The notes under the pieces are model-generated. The model worked only from the letters and a program-made list of their open reading frames with translations, ran no database searches and had not been told where the DNA came from. From positions 50,683,788-50,747,787 of the forward strand of contig CM066039.1 of NCBI GenBank assembly GCA_033557465.1: 64,000 nucleotides of DNA, written 5' to 3'. The DNA comes from Ichthyophis bannanicus. Taxonomy: Eukaryota > Chordata > Amphibia > Gymnophiona > Ichthyophiidae. Shown here piece by piece: positions 46,224 to 55,855 of this stretch (positions are counted from its first letter, which is position 1; each line of letters starts with the position of its first letter). A program made the translations under genes and the position numbers.

Positions 46224-46773
46224 TAGAAGCATCAAAACATTCACGATAGGAAACACACACTTGCTGATTATGGAACGGATTTCTAAAAGATCTACACAAA
46301 GTTTGTTTGTTGCGTTTTACAAAATGTAACACCATATCATCATTTTGCATTAAATCTTCAGAATACATTTCTAAAATATTTTCAAAAGGCACCCCTTTAC
46401 AGCGGTGGTGCAAGAAAAATACACAGTGATATCCACAAGCCGTAGACATTGGGTGCTGTAATTGTCTGTTGTGGTATAAAACAGTTTTACAATGCTTGTT
46501 GAAAAAGCTCATAATGCTGGTAGGAAAGAATAAGCTATCAGGTGGTTGTCCATAAGAATCAAAAAATTCCCCTGTTCCATCTCCACATATATAGATGGCT
46601 AACCAGTGTTCTCCAGGTAGGTTATGAGGGTGTGTATTTACCACCAAACACACTGGCTTCCTTGATATTTGTACATCCGCTAACCAATCGCTGGGTAGCA
46701 CATCTAAAAAGAAATCTGCAACACAGGGGTCCTTCTTTAAAATACGGAAGATCTGCAGGGTGTTCATTTTCAC
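46219..46773 (-). CDS. Adenain-like cysteine protease
   Basis: This 184-residue protein has the catalytic order of adenovirus protease and its Polinton relatives (C5/C48 clan): His56 in GEHWLAIYI, Asp72 in FFDSYGQP, Gln106 as oxyanion residue and Cys113 in STACGYHCVFFL. In related viruses it processes minor capsid and core proteins during maturation. It is the last gene of the leftward block. Its ATG overlaps the stop of the capsid gene (ATGA, 46770-46773), so the two are probably translated from one transcript. The frame is intact. Confidence 0.92.
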   Translation of the reverse strand: MKMNTLQIFRILKKDPCVADFFLDVLPSDWLADVQISRKPVCLVVNTHPHNLPGEHWLAIYICGDGTGEFFDSYGQPPDSLFFPTSIMSFFNKHCKTVLYHNRQLQHPMSTACGYHCVFFLHHRCKGVPFENILEMYSEDLMQNDDMVLHFVKRNKQTLCRSFRNPFHNQQVCVSYRECFDASK

Positions 46774-48080
46774 GAATGATCAAAAAGAACATTCCTTCTA
46801 TGATTAATTTCTATCACATTGTCAAAAACCCCATAAACAATCATGTTAACTGTATGGGGTAAGGCGCTGGCAAAACGTATTTCAGCCCGCAGGTTACCAG
46901 TTTTAATCAGCGAGTAATGGTCTGCACACTCCTGATCCGGTGAAAGGTCAAACGCCAACAGGGTATAACCTTTGTAAAACTCCTGACGGTCAACCAGCAA
47001 TGCTGTATCTTTCAGATGTTTACCACTTGCTTGTATCAGTTGCATATATTCTCTTACACAACATCCATTTTGAAAGTCAGGTTGAAGAGGTTTCCCGGGT
47101 ACTTGTTCACCATCCACATATAGAGCGGCAAAATTAATATCATAATGTTTAAAATTGAAGGGGTTTTTAGCATAATTACCGCTGAAAGCATCATTATCCA
47201 CAAATCCCAGCACAATGAGTTTTGGTAGCTGCCCCAAAAAGAGATTTTCCTGGTTAGTCACACGGGCACCGGCTGGTATGCTAAACACCTTCAGCCCCAC
47301 ACGGTCAATAGCATACTTGACATTAGCTTTCAGCAGAGCTTCCGCATGTCCCAGGCGCACTCCGGGGGAAACTTTAACTCTCTTTACAAAGAGCGCAGCG
47401 TTTAGGATAAGGATTTTATAACTTTCTTCGGCATCACCGCTCATTAAACAGAAAGAGTTTTTGTTGCGGGTCAATTTGATTTTGAGATCCACGCCATTAA
47501 TCAATAGCTTTTCTTGAAAAAATAGATCGCTATGTAAATGCCCCAATAGCTCTACCTTGTTGCTAGAGACCGTAAATTGAGCCCTTTCAGTAAAGCCGAT
47601 GTTGCGAGATCCTATCTCTCTCACCTCATGCTGCCCGGCTGTGTCTTTATAAAACAGACCGCTTGTAAACTGTGATTTGAGGGATCCTTCGCCATAATTG
47701 AGAAGCAGCTCTATGAGGGCTCTGTAGGGGTAGCAGTTGTTGCTCTGGCTAATGAGTTGGTCACCCAGTGTAACATCCAGCTGGCTAAACAGAGCTGCGA
47801 TTGGGTAGTTCACCAGCGCTACTTTGGCTGCCGGGTCGATGTTCAAGCCATCTTCTGCCACAATTTTACAGGTCAGGTGCAAAAGTGTACTATTTAAATC
47901 AATGTAGTCTTCACCATGACCTGCGATATAGAAGTCCAAAGGGGCTGTTTCCGACAAAGCCGATAATGGCGGAATTTCCACATAAATACTTTTTTCGATA
48001 CTTGTTTGAGTCGGTGCTAGTTGAAACAGGTCCAGTTCCGATTTAACACACTCTTCAGAGCCGTGGTGTACAAAAGCCAT
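46770..48080 (-). CDS. Major capsid protein, double jelly-roll hexon type
   Basis: It has 436 residues, the usual size for a Polinton major capsid protein. It contains VEIPPLSALSETAPLDFYI near residue 35, an N-terminal FTERAQF block and late blocks such as AFDLSPDQECAD and VNMIVYGVFDN. Homologues in animal genomes are often annotated as 'F54H12.2-like' proteins. It would form the icosahedral shell. The start is 8 bp after the stop of the pVI-like gene, and the end overlaps the protease start. No stop or frameshift is present. Confidence 0.9.
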   Translation of the reverse strand: MAFVHHGSEECVKSELDLFQLAPTQTSIEKSIYVEIPPLSALSETAPLDFYIAGHGEDYIDLNSTLLHLTCKIVAEDGLNIDPAAKVALVNYPIAALFSQLDVTLGDQLISQSNNCYPYRALIELLLNYGEGSLKSQFTSGLFYKDTAGQHEVREIGSRNIGFTERAQFTVSSNKVELLGHLHSDLFFQEKLLINGVDLKIKLTRNKNSFCLMSGDAEESYKILILNAALFVKRVKVSPGVRLGHAEALLKANVKYAIDRVGLKVFSIPAGARVTNQENLFLGQLPKLIVLGFVDNDAFSGNYAKNPFNFKHYDINFAALYVDGEQVPGKPLQPDFQNGCCVREYMQLIQASGKHLKDTALLVDRQEFYKGYTLLAFDLSPDQECADHYSLIKTGNLRAEIRFASALPHTVNMIVYGVFDNVIEINHRRNVLFDHS

Positions 48081-48088
48081 GGTGCTTT

Positions 48089-48553
48089 TTAGAATATATC
48101 TCGCTGCCTAGAGCTAGCGCTTCTCTTCTTAGACCGGCGGTTAAGCTTCTGAGACCTGCCACCCACGGGTTTCTTTCTTTTAAAAGGTTTGGGCGGTCCT
48201 TGTGGTAACTCCCGAGACTCGGTTCTCTTTCTTTTAACAGCTCTTCTAATCACAGCCAGTCCTGATCCTGCCTGTTCTGTAGCCTGGTTCATTTTATTTA
48301 GAACGGCCGTTGTGACATGGCTCATGACATCCTTGGCTATATTTTTTGCGGCGCCTTTCACGTGTGGTTTAATAATTTCAAAACCCCTTCTCAAAAACGG
48401 CATAGCTTTTCTAAAGAGGCTGCGAAAAACACCACCTACACCGGCCCCATACATGACCGGTACTCCATGATATCCTGAAAGCCCATAGCCGGCTTGTGTT
48501 GTATAATAATGCCTGTATGCTTTGGGGTCTCCGTAGTCTTTAGCCACAACCAT
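48089..48553 (-). CDS. pVI-like minor virion protein
   Basis: It has 154 residues. The N-terminus is Tyr/Gly-rich (YYTTQAGYGLSGYHG). A Gly-rich amphipathic or hydrophobic segment follows (GAGVGGVFRSLFRKAMPFLRR, about residues 37-57), and the C-terminus is strongly basic with several nuclear-signal-like clusters (KRKR, KRKK, RRSKKR). This plan matches the adenovirus pVI-like or core proteins that lie between penton and capsid genes in adintoviruses. The start is one base after the penton stop codon. The 3' half is missing from the duplicate at 53693-53938. Confidence 0.75.
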   Translation of the reverse strand: MVVAKDYGDPKAYRHYYTTQAGYGLSGYHGVPVMYGAGVGGVFRSLFRKAMPFLRRGFEIIKPHVKGAAKNIAKDVMSHVTTAVLNKMNQATEQAGSGLAVIRRAVKRKRTESRELPQGPPKPFKRKKPVGGRSQKLNRRSKKRSASSRQRDIF

Positions 48554-48554
48554 T

Positions 48555-49301
48555 TTAAAAAACAGTCACCCTCCGGGGTCGCAGATGAAGCTTAAGGATC
48601 ACCTTCCCGTAACAAAATGAGACGTACTTGTCCTGATCCGTCTTTATTTCAAATGTGATGGTATCAATATGCTGTTTGTTCACAGGGACATAGTGCGGCT
48701 TATCATAAGTTAACGTGATAAACTCATCCCTAACCCCTTTAGTTGGAACACAGCGCAGCAGTGGCACAAAATGGTCACCTACTAACTGGTGCTCTACAAT
48801 ATCTGTGTACAGGTAGAGGGTATTAAAACCGGCCGTGATATCCGTTGGAAAATGGGAACGTTGTGTATTAACGTATGCTTCTATTCCCAAAATGGTTGCC
48901 AAATCACCATACGCATAAATAGTAGACCTATCTTCCGATTTTATCCGGATTCTTCGCGCATGGGGCTCATAAATGATTAGTGGTGCCGCCGATTTATAGA
49001 TGTTGCTAATGTCCTGATTCATGGATTCCACTAAACGCTGCATGGTCGCGTAATGTCCTTTCCTGACTATAAGGTGCTGTATATTTCCTGCTGCGGAAAC
49101 GATAACATACTTATGGTCTTCCTTAATATTCTCCCAGGTGTTGGGGTATTGTATTTCCACGAGCCCCACTTCCCACTGTCCTTGTAAGTCCAAAGGCCTT
49201 GCTAGTTGTATGGTAAAATTAGAGCTGGTATTTTGGGAAAACACATCTGCTGAGGCATTGCTAGGCAGGGTGATATAAAAGCCACCATCATTCATTTTCA
49301 A
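48555..49301 (-). CDS. Penton-type minor capsid protein, copy 1
   Basis: It has 248 residues. The N-terminus has FYITLPSNAS, SSNFTIQLARPLDL and QWEVGLVEIQYP, the hallmark blocks of Polinton penton proteins (single jelly roll). It would sit at the five-fold vertices. The gene follows the integrase by 36 bp and leads into the pVI-like gene. The second copy (53940-54686) encodes the same protein with at least one silent change. Confidence 0.88.
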   Translation of the reverse strand: MKMNDGGFYITLPSNASADVFSQNTSSNFTIQLARPLDLQGQWEVGLVEIQYPNTWENIKEDHKYVIVSAAGNIQHLIVRKGHYATMQRLVESMNQDISNIYKSAAPLIIYEPHARRIRIKSEDRSTIYAYGDLATILGIEAYVNTQRSHFPTDITAGFNTLYLYTDIVEHQLVGDHFVPLLRCVPTKGVRDEFITLTYDKPHYVPVNKQHIDTITFEIKTDQDKYVSFCYGKVILKLHLRPRRVTVF

Positions 49302-49337
49302 TTTTATTTTAATGCTGCTTCAAAACAAAGAAAGAAA

Positions 49338-50426
49338 TCAGATGTCTTGAATCTCTGATGCTTTAACCCAACTGTTAAATTTAACAGGCCATCCCCTCCA
49401 TTTCACGAGGTAGAATCTGTTCCTGCCACATCCTTTTACCTTTAGAACCTTTTCGATTCGGTATATTCTGTCCTGTTGCTGCGTGACTTTTAGCAATTCT
49501 TCAGGATAAAAAGAACCTTGTATGGCTTCACCGTCATAATCCTGTATCTTGTATGTTGCTTTCTGGCCCCTGTTTAAAATGTCCGTTATTATAAATACCT
49601 CGTCAGTCCACGTTTGCTCGTAACCTTTTTCAAATTTTCCTTTAGTTTTTGAAAGTCTTACATGATCTCCTTTCTTTAAGGGATTCTCGGTATGCTTACG
49701 CTTGATGCTATCACCGTAGACTCTTTTCCAGATCTGCAGAGAATTTGTGTGTGTCACATCTACAGGTCTCGTCTTTATTGTTCTGTGAAAACTATGATTA
49801 TAACTGTGCACAAAAGCCTGCAATACGTCTTGGTACCTAAAGGTGTTGTGTGTAGTAAAATAACGCCACATTTTGGATTTCAAAGTCCTGTTAAACCTTT
49901 CTACCACCGCTGCTTTAACATCGTTATTGGTTACAAAATGATGAACCCCTCTTTGTTTTAATAAATTCTTCAGGGACCTATTTAAAAATTCTTTACCCTT
50001 GTCTGTCTGTATTTTTTCAGGTATACGACCTAGATTAAATATTTTTTCAAAGGCTTTAGCAACTTCATGACCGGTTTTCGATTTTAAACTTGCAACCCAT
50101 GCATATTTTGACAGGATGTCTACCACTGTTAATATGTATTTATAGCCATTGTTATAATGGGACAAGGCTGCCATATCAACTAAATCAGCCTGCCATTGCG
50201 CATCCACATCTGACACGATCGTCTTGTTTCTTTTAAAACGGACCCTAGCAGGTCTGTGTAAAGTATAAGCATCTTGTCCGGTAGCCCATCTAACTACATC
50301 ATTTCTGTTGACTGTTTTATCCTGCTTTTTAGCAGCATGAAGTAGAGGATTTATGCCCCCAAAGCTCCCTGCTGCTTTGGGGTTATAGTAAATGCTCTTC
50401 AATAAGGTTTCCTTCATGATTGCCAT
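49338..50426 (-). CDS. Retroviral-type integrase with chromodomain, copy 1
   Basis: It has 362 residues. The catalytic core carries QADLVDM (Asp81), IQTDKGKEF (Asp142) and VVERFNRTLK (Glu176), a DDE triad with 33 residues between the last two. A C-terminal chromodomain (about residues 319-362) has YRIEKVLKVKG and FYLVKWRGWP, including the aromatic residues that bind methyl-lysine. It would insert the element and make the 6-bp duplication. The chromodomain suggests targeting to marked chromatin. The ATG lies 47 bp inside the right TIR, so the TIR is its likely promoter. This copy is intact. Confidence 0.93.
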   Translation of the reverse strand: MAIMKETLLKSIYYNPKAAGSFGGINPLLHAAKKQDKTVNRNDVVRWATGQDAYTLHRPARVRFKRNKTIVSDVDAQWQADLVDMAALSHYNNGYKYILTVVDILSKYAWVASLKSKTGHEVAKAFEKIFNLGRIPEKIQTDKGKEFLNRSLKNLLKQRGVHHFVTNNDVKAAVVERFNRTLKSKMWRYFTTHNTFRYQDVLQAFVHSYNHSFHRTIKTRPVDVTHTNSLQIWKRVYGDSIKRKHTENPLKKGDHVRLSKTKGKFEKGYEQTWTDEVFIITDILNRGQKATYKIQDYDGEAIQGSFYPEELLKVTQQQDRIYRIEKVLKVKGCGRNRFYLVKWRGWPVKFNSWVKASEIQDI

Positions 50427-51001
50427 GCTTTGACTGTTCTTTTTATTTTGCCAACATCTTCAGAATGGTTTTAGTAATTAATGTTGTGTGCCCTGCTGGA
50501 AATTCTGCTTGGTGTCCCAAAAAGAGCCATTTTTTCCTTTCTGAAAGTCTGTGTTCTGAGCATGCTCAGAACACCTGGAGCATGCTCAGAACAGACCTCT
50601 TGTTTCAACCAATCACGTGTTACCACACCCTAGAGAGACATGTCCAGGCTTTTCTCTCTGTATTGGTTTTTTCAAAGCCACTAAAAAATAGCTGTATTTG
50701 GATTTGAACTCGGCTCTCTCAAAAAAATAGCTGTATTAGGGGGATTTGAACTCAGGTCTCTCTGTATTTCAGTCTGAACTCTACAGGTCTGTCAGAATAT
50801 TTCTAACAGTGAGGTCTTAAAAGTAAAATTCTATCACATGGACCGCACTAGTTTTTCTAACAATTGCATTTGTAATTGCATTTGTAAAGAAAATTGTGTC
50901 TCTCTGTGCTGTGAATCTTTTTGTGAGAAATAAGAACTGGTGCAGTGGGAGAGAGAAAAGCATTTTATTTTTCCAGGGTTCCTGCTTTTTTTTTTGCAGG
51001 T

Positions 51002-52192
51002 TGTGACAAGGCAGAGCTGTCAGAGCACAAGAAAAAGGCTTTTAAACAAACTTTTTCCTCTGAACCTGCCAGGAATACAGGGCAGCTGAGGGTTAAAACC
51101 TCAGCGCACAGAGTTGCAGGGCAGGAGAGAAAAGAAAGGGAGCCACACCCTAGCTCTAGGCTGACAGGGAGAGCTAGCCAACCAGGGAAAGGGGTGGACT
51201 CTCACCTGATTGGACAAACCACTCCACTTAACCAGGAAGTGGTAGGTTCAGGGAGAGGAGACGGATCTGCAAGATCAGACGGAGCTGCAGGATCAGCCAG
51301 ATCAGCCCGAGCAGCAGGATCAGCAAGATCAGCTGGATCAGAGAGGAGATCAGACGAGGAACGCAGAGAGCTACAGGAGGAAGGAAAAAGGCAAAATAGG
51401 AACTTACCTTTGGCAAAGCCAGAAAAAGGGGACTCCAGCAGTGCAGATACAGCCTTGGAGTCAGGCATTCTTGGCAGAGGAACAGAAACAGAATCCTTAT
51501 CCAAAAGGGGCCGAGCTCAGAGCAAGCGTGACCAGCTGGGATCCAATTACCTGGACCATTGCCAGCCACCTTGCAGAGAGAGAGCCACGTCTCTGGGGAA
51601 ACAGCCGAGAATCCTCCCAGGAAGGGTTTGCCCTCAAGAAAAGCTGAACCAGGTCAGAAAAACTTATAAGCCTTTTAAACAGAACATAGAGCCTGTGTCT
51701 GAAAGAGACAGAAGTAGTTCCTCTGATAGTTTACCTTGCAATATTGGCAGTGAACGTGGTAGAACTTGTAAGCTAGAAGCCAGCACAGGTGCACGTCAGC
51801 TAGCTCCTAATTGGCAGCAGCGTGATTCAAGCACAGATACTGAGCTGGAGGAATGGGAGATAGGTAGAGTCCCTGAAAAGCCTAGTTACAAGAAACACGT
51901 AGTTCCTCAACAGGGAATAAGGTACAGGAAAAAGGAAGAAGGAAGAAATCCTTATGCCCAGCTCTTTAAGAGGCTGAATAAACAGATATCCTTACAAGAC
52001 TGCAGGACAGGCAGTGAGAGGGGAGAAAAGCAGATACAAGATCTCCTCCACCATTTAAGAGCCCTAGACTCGAATAGGCCAGATAGCCAAGGAGCTCAAC
52101 TCAGCGACGAGGAATCCATGCAAACTGACATCCCATTGTCTGATCACAGTAGCTCTGAGATGGAATGCGGGATTTGCCAGTGTGACTTTTAA
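51002..52192 (+). CDS. Open reading frame inside the LTR-like insertion
   Basis: The frame is open from the first base of the insert to the TAA at 52190-52192, 396 codons. The only upstream Met (50945) belongs to the flanking TIR, so it is not the native start. Inside the insert the first Met is in the terminal ESMQ motif. The protein is hydrophilic, with an Ala/Gly/Ser-Ala-Arg repeat run near codons 85-115 (built on 'gatcagc' units), then basic Ser/Glu-rich sequence and an acidic end with SDEESMQTDIP and EMECGICQC. The last part resembles that of the frame at 2-1099. It could be the end of an internal retroelement gene that runs into the 3' LTR. No enzyme domain is recognised. Confidence 0.5.
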   Translation, partial: CDKAELSEHKKKAFKQTFSSEPARNTGQLRVKTSAHRVAGQERKEREPHPSSRLTGRASQPGKGVDSHLIGQTTPLNQEVVGSGRGDGSARSDGAAGSARSARAAGSARSAGSERRSDEERRELQEEGKRQNRNLPLAKPEKGDSSSADTALESGILGRGTETESLSKRGRAQSKRDQLGSNYLDHCQPPCRERATSLGKQPRILPGRVCPQEKLNQVRKTYKPFKQNIEPVSERDRSSSSDSLPCNIGSERGRTCKLEASTGARQLAPNWQQRDSSTDTELEEWEIGRVPEKPSYKKHVVPQQGIRYRKKEEGRNPYAQLFKRLNKQISLQDCRTGSERGEKQIQDLLHHLRALDSNRPDSQGAQLSDEESMQTDIPLSDHSSSEMECGICQCDF

Positions 52193-52537
52193 ATGTACAG
52201 CTTAAACAGAAGCAATGTTTTAAGGCTGGTTTAAAAGCATGTAGAGAATAGAGTTTAAGTACAGACAAGAAGTTGTCTGACTGCTGACACTAGTGAAGTG
52301 CATAATTCTAAGGCTTGAAGTGAATTATCCATGTGAAGGTGGAACATGAAAACCACGCTTGTTGGAAGTTCTTTATTGAATGCCTTGACTGAGTATCGCT
52401 GTTAAGAAAGTCTACAGTTGTTTTGGACTACAGTAACCTGAGAAGTATCAGGGAACATTTGTACAGGACTTTATTTGCTTTATTCAGGTTGTTATCCTTA
52501 ATTATCTGTTCTGGGGTGAAGAAAACCTGCTGGGAAC

Positions 52538-52543
52538 AATAAA
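52538..52543 (+). terminator. AATAAA of the LTR-like insertion
   Basis: This signal lies about 350 bp after the frame and 160 bp before the LTR end, as expected at the R region of an LTR. Confidence 0.6.
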
Positions 52544-53692
52544 CCTATTGTTTACCTTCAAATTGCTTTGGCTGTGATCACTGGGCCTACAACTACAATT
52601 TTGCTCAACCAGAGAACAGCGATAACAAAGTAACATACACGACGCTGTCTCCCAAATGAACTGCGCCACAAGTTGGTGTAATTGGTAAGACGAGGCGTCA
52701 CAAGGTGTAAACATTAACCAGAAGCAAAAAAAAAAACACATTTCCGGAGTCAGTCACACTGCTCCCCGCTGATGTCAGCACAAAGGGACAGTCCATTTCC
52801 GATGATGTAGGCAGGGGCGTGGTTGAGGGTGAGAGGGTGATCCCTCTAACAAAGATGTGCTAATTGCATTTTGGAAAGAAAAAAGATTCTAGCTTGCCTG
52901 TCTCTCTGTGCTAGGAATCAGTTTTTGTGTGAGAAAGAAACAACTGAGTCTGTGTGGGAGAGAGAGACAGAGAGAAAAGCATTTTTGTTTTTCAGTATTA
53001 AGCAGAAGCAAAAACACATTTCCGGAGTCAGCCATACTGTTTCCGCTGATGTCAGCAAAAAAGGGACAGTCCCTCTTCTGATGACGCCCTGTTTCCGGTG
53101 ATGTCATTTCCGATGATGTAGGCAGGGGGCGTGGAGGAGGGTGGGAGGCTGTGGGCGTAGCACAAACCCCGGAAGTGGGTGCTGATTGGCTAATGTCATA
53201 TTGTGGGGCGTGGCATGGGTGTGACACACCCCCGGAAGTGTATGCTGATTGGATGATGTCATCCTTGGGGCGGGGGCAGGGGTGTGTCAAGTGGGGGGCG
53301 GTGGCCACGCCTGGGGGCGGGACTGGGCGGGGCTAACTCACCATTCACTTCTATGGGAGGGGGCGTGGCCTAAGGCGGGACATACACCGGAAGTGGGCGC
53401 TGATTGGTGCCTGTCAACATTTTGGGGGCGGGAGTGGGCGGGGCTGGGCGGGGCTAACTCACCATTCACTTCTATGGGAGGGGCATGGCCTAAGGCGGGA
53501 CATACACCGGAAGTGGGCACTGATTGGTACCTGTCAACATTTTGGGGGCGGGAGTGGGCGGGGCTAACTCGCCATTCACTTCTATGGGAGGGGGCGTGGC
53601 CTAAGGCGGGACATAGACCGGAAGTGAACGCTGATTGGCTCCTGTCATCCTTATCTCACCTGTCAGTCAGTTTGACGAGTAGTGTACCCATT

Positions 53693-53938
53693 CGTTGTGA
53701 CATGGCTCATGACATCCTTGGCTATGTTTTTTGCGGCGCCTTTCACGTGTGGTTTAATAATTTCAAAACCCCTTCTCAAAAACGGCATAGCTTTTCTAAA
53801 GAGGCTGCGAAAAACACCACCTACACCGGCCCCATACATGACCGGTACTCCATGATATCCTGAAAGCCCATAGCCGGCTTGTGTTGTATAATAATGCCTG
53901 TATGCTTTGGGGTCTCCGTAGTCTTTAGCCACCACCAT
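53693..53938 (-). pseudogene. pVI-like protein, truncated duplicate
   Basis: The first 82 or so codons match 48308-48553. The rest is replaced by TIR end sequence, so the basic C-terminus is lost and a short unrelated tail with a stop inside the TIR follows. Confidence 0.85.
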
Positions 53939-53939
53939 T

Positions 53940-54686
53940 TTAAAAAACAGTCACCCTCCGGGGTCGCAGATGAAGCTTAAGGATCACCTTCCCATAACAA
54001 AATGAGACGTACTTGTCCTGATCCGTCTTTATTTCAAATGTGATGGTATCAATATGCTGTTTGTTCACAGGGACATAGTGCGGCTTATCATAAGTTAACG
54101 TGATAAACTCATCCCTAACCCCTTTAGTTGGAACACAGCGCAGCAGTGGCACAAAATGGTCACCTACTAACTGGTGCTCTACAATATCTGTGTACAGGTA
54201 GAGGGTATTAAAACCGGCCGTGATATCCGTTGGAAAATGGGAACGTTGTGTATTAACGTATGCTTCTATTCCCAAAATGGTTGCCAAATCACCATACGCA
54301 TAAATAGTAGACCTATCTTCCGATTTTATCCGGATTCTTCGCGCATGGGGCTCATAAATGATTAGTGGTGCCGCCGATTTATAGATGTTGCTAATGTCCT
54401 GATTCATGGATTCCACTAAACGCTGCATGGTCGCGTAATGTCCTTTCCTGACTATAAGGTGCTGTATATTTCCTGCTGCGGAAACGATAACATACTTATG
54501 GTCTTCCTTAATATTCTCCCAGGTGTTGGGGTATTGTATTTCCACGAGCCCCACTTCCCACTGTCCTTGTAAGTCCAAAGGCCTTGCTAGTTGTATGGTA
54601 AAATTAGAGCTGGTATTTTGGGAAAACACATCTGCTGAGGCATTGCTAGGCAGGGTGATATAAAAGCCACCATCATTCATTTTCAA
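53940..54686 (-). CDS. Penton-type minor capsid protein, copy 2
   Basis: The frame of 248 residues is identical in protein sequence to copy 1 at 48555-49301. A G-to-A change near 53992 is silent (Tyr codon). The gene is intact, but its downstream partner is truncated and its upstream integrase is broken. Confidence 0.88.
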   Translation of the reverse strand: MKMNDGGFYITLPSNASADVFSQNTSSNFTIQLARPLDLQGQWEVGLVEIQYPNTWENIKEDHKYVIVSAAGNIQHLIVRKGHYATMQRLVESMNQDISNIYKSAAPLIIYEPHARRIRIKSEDRSTIYAYGDLATILGIEAYVNTQRSHFPTDITAGFNTLYLYTDIVEHQLVGDHFVPLLRCVPTKGVRDEFITLTYDKPHYVPVNKQHIDTITFEIKTDQDKYVSFCYGKVILKLHLRPRRVTVF

Positions 54687-54722
54687 TTTTATTTTAATGC
54701 TGCTTCAAAACAAAGAAAGAAA

Positions 54723-55809
54723 TCAGATGTCTTGAATCTCTGATGCTTTAACCCAACTGTTAAATTTAACAGGCCATCCCCTCCATTTCACGAGGTAGAA
54801 TCTGTTCCTGCCACATCCTTTTACCTTTAGAACCTTTTCGATTCGGTATATTCTGTCCTGTTGCTGCGTGACTTTTAGCAATTCTTCAGGATAAAAAGAA
54901 CCTTGTATGGCTTCACCGTCATAATCCTGTATCTTGTATGTTGCTTTCTGGCCCCTGTTTAAAATGTCCGTTATTATAAATACCTCGTCAGTCCACGTTT
55001 GCTCGTAACCTTTTTCAAATTTTCCTTTAGTTTTTGAAAGTCTTACATGATCTCCTTTCTTTAAGGGATTCTCGGTATGCTTACGCTTGATGCTATCACC
55101 GTAGACTCTTTTCCAGATCTGCAGAGAATTTGTGTGTCACATCTACAGGTCTCGTCTTTATTGTTCTGTGAAAACTATGATTATAACTGTGCACAAAAGC
55201 CTGCAATACGTCTTGGTACCTAAAGGTGTTGTGTGTAGTAAAATAACGCCACATTTTGGATTTCAAAGTCCTGTTAAACCTTTCTACCACCGCTGCTTTA
55301 ACATCGTTATTGGTTACAAAATGATGAACCCCTCTTTGTTTTAATAAATTCTTCAGGGACCTATTTAAAAATTCTTTACCCTTGTCTGTCTGTATTTTTT
55401 CAGGTATACGACCTAGATTAAATATTTTTTCAAAGGCTTTAGCAACTTCATGACCGGTTTTCGATTTTAAACTTGCAACCCATGCATATTTTGACAGGAT
55501 GTCTACCACTGTTAATATGTATTTATAGCCATTGTTATAATGGGACAAGGCTGCCATATCAACTAAATCAGCCTGCCATTGCGCATCCACATCTGACACG
55601 ATCGTCTTGTTTCTTTTAAAACGGACCCTAGCAGGTCTGTGTAAAGTATAAGCATCTTGTCCGGTAGCCCATCTAACTACATCATTTCTGTTGACTGTTT
55701 TATCCTGCTTTTTAGCAGCATGAAGTAGAGGATTTATGCCCCCAAAGCTCCCTGCTGCTTTGGGGTTATAGTAAATGCTCTTCAATAAGGTTTCCTTCAT
55801 GATTGCCAT
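54723..55809 (-). pseudogene. Integrase, copy 2, frameshifted
   Basis: It matches copy 1 up to about residue 226. Loss of one GT from a (GT)n run near 55132 (gaatttgtgtgtcac, against gaatttgtgtgtgtcac in copy 1) shifts the frame, and the reading ends after about 10 foreign residues. The DDE core is kept, but the C-terminal DNA-binding part and chromodomain are out of frame. Confidence 0.9.
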
Positions 55810-55855
55810 GCTTTGACTGTTCTTTTTATTTTGCCAACATCTTCAGAATGGTTTT

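Larger units (their letters stand above)
51002..52702 (+). mobile_element. LTR-like insertion (1701 bp) with 4-bp TSD
   Basis: The ends are TGTGACAAGG and GGCGTCACA, so TG...CA with a 6-bp inverted repeat TGTGAC/GTCACA. A 4-bp duplication AGGT flanks it (50998-51001 and 52703-52706). The duplicate arm keeps the empty site near 56352-56355 ('gcaggtgtaaac'), with AGGT once. This is the signature of a solo LTR from a Gypsy-type retroelement. A 1.2-kb open frame fills most of the would-be U3. AATAAA at 52538 is followed by about 160 bp of R/U5-like sequence. Confidence 0.85.
50473..53692 (-). repeat. Inner right TIR (copy 1), truncated at its outer end and interrupted
   Basis: This is the inverse of the left TIR from its inner limit to 'agtgtacccatt'. 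The last 9 bp (ending TACT) are missing at 53692, where duplicated internal sequence begins. It carries three 120-bp CCAAT/GC-box units and the 1701-bp LTR-like insert at 51002-52702. On the minus strand it also contains the first 19 codons shared with the early gene, here followed by a stop. Confidence 0.88.

Noticed and set aside
50945..51001. ATG at 50945 as start of the 415-codon frame
   Set aside because: The ATG lies in the TIR, outside the LTR-like insertion, so the fusion is only a result of where the insert landed.
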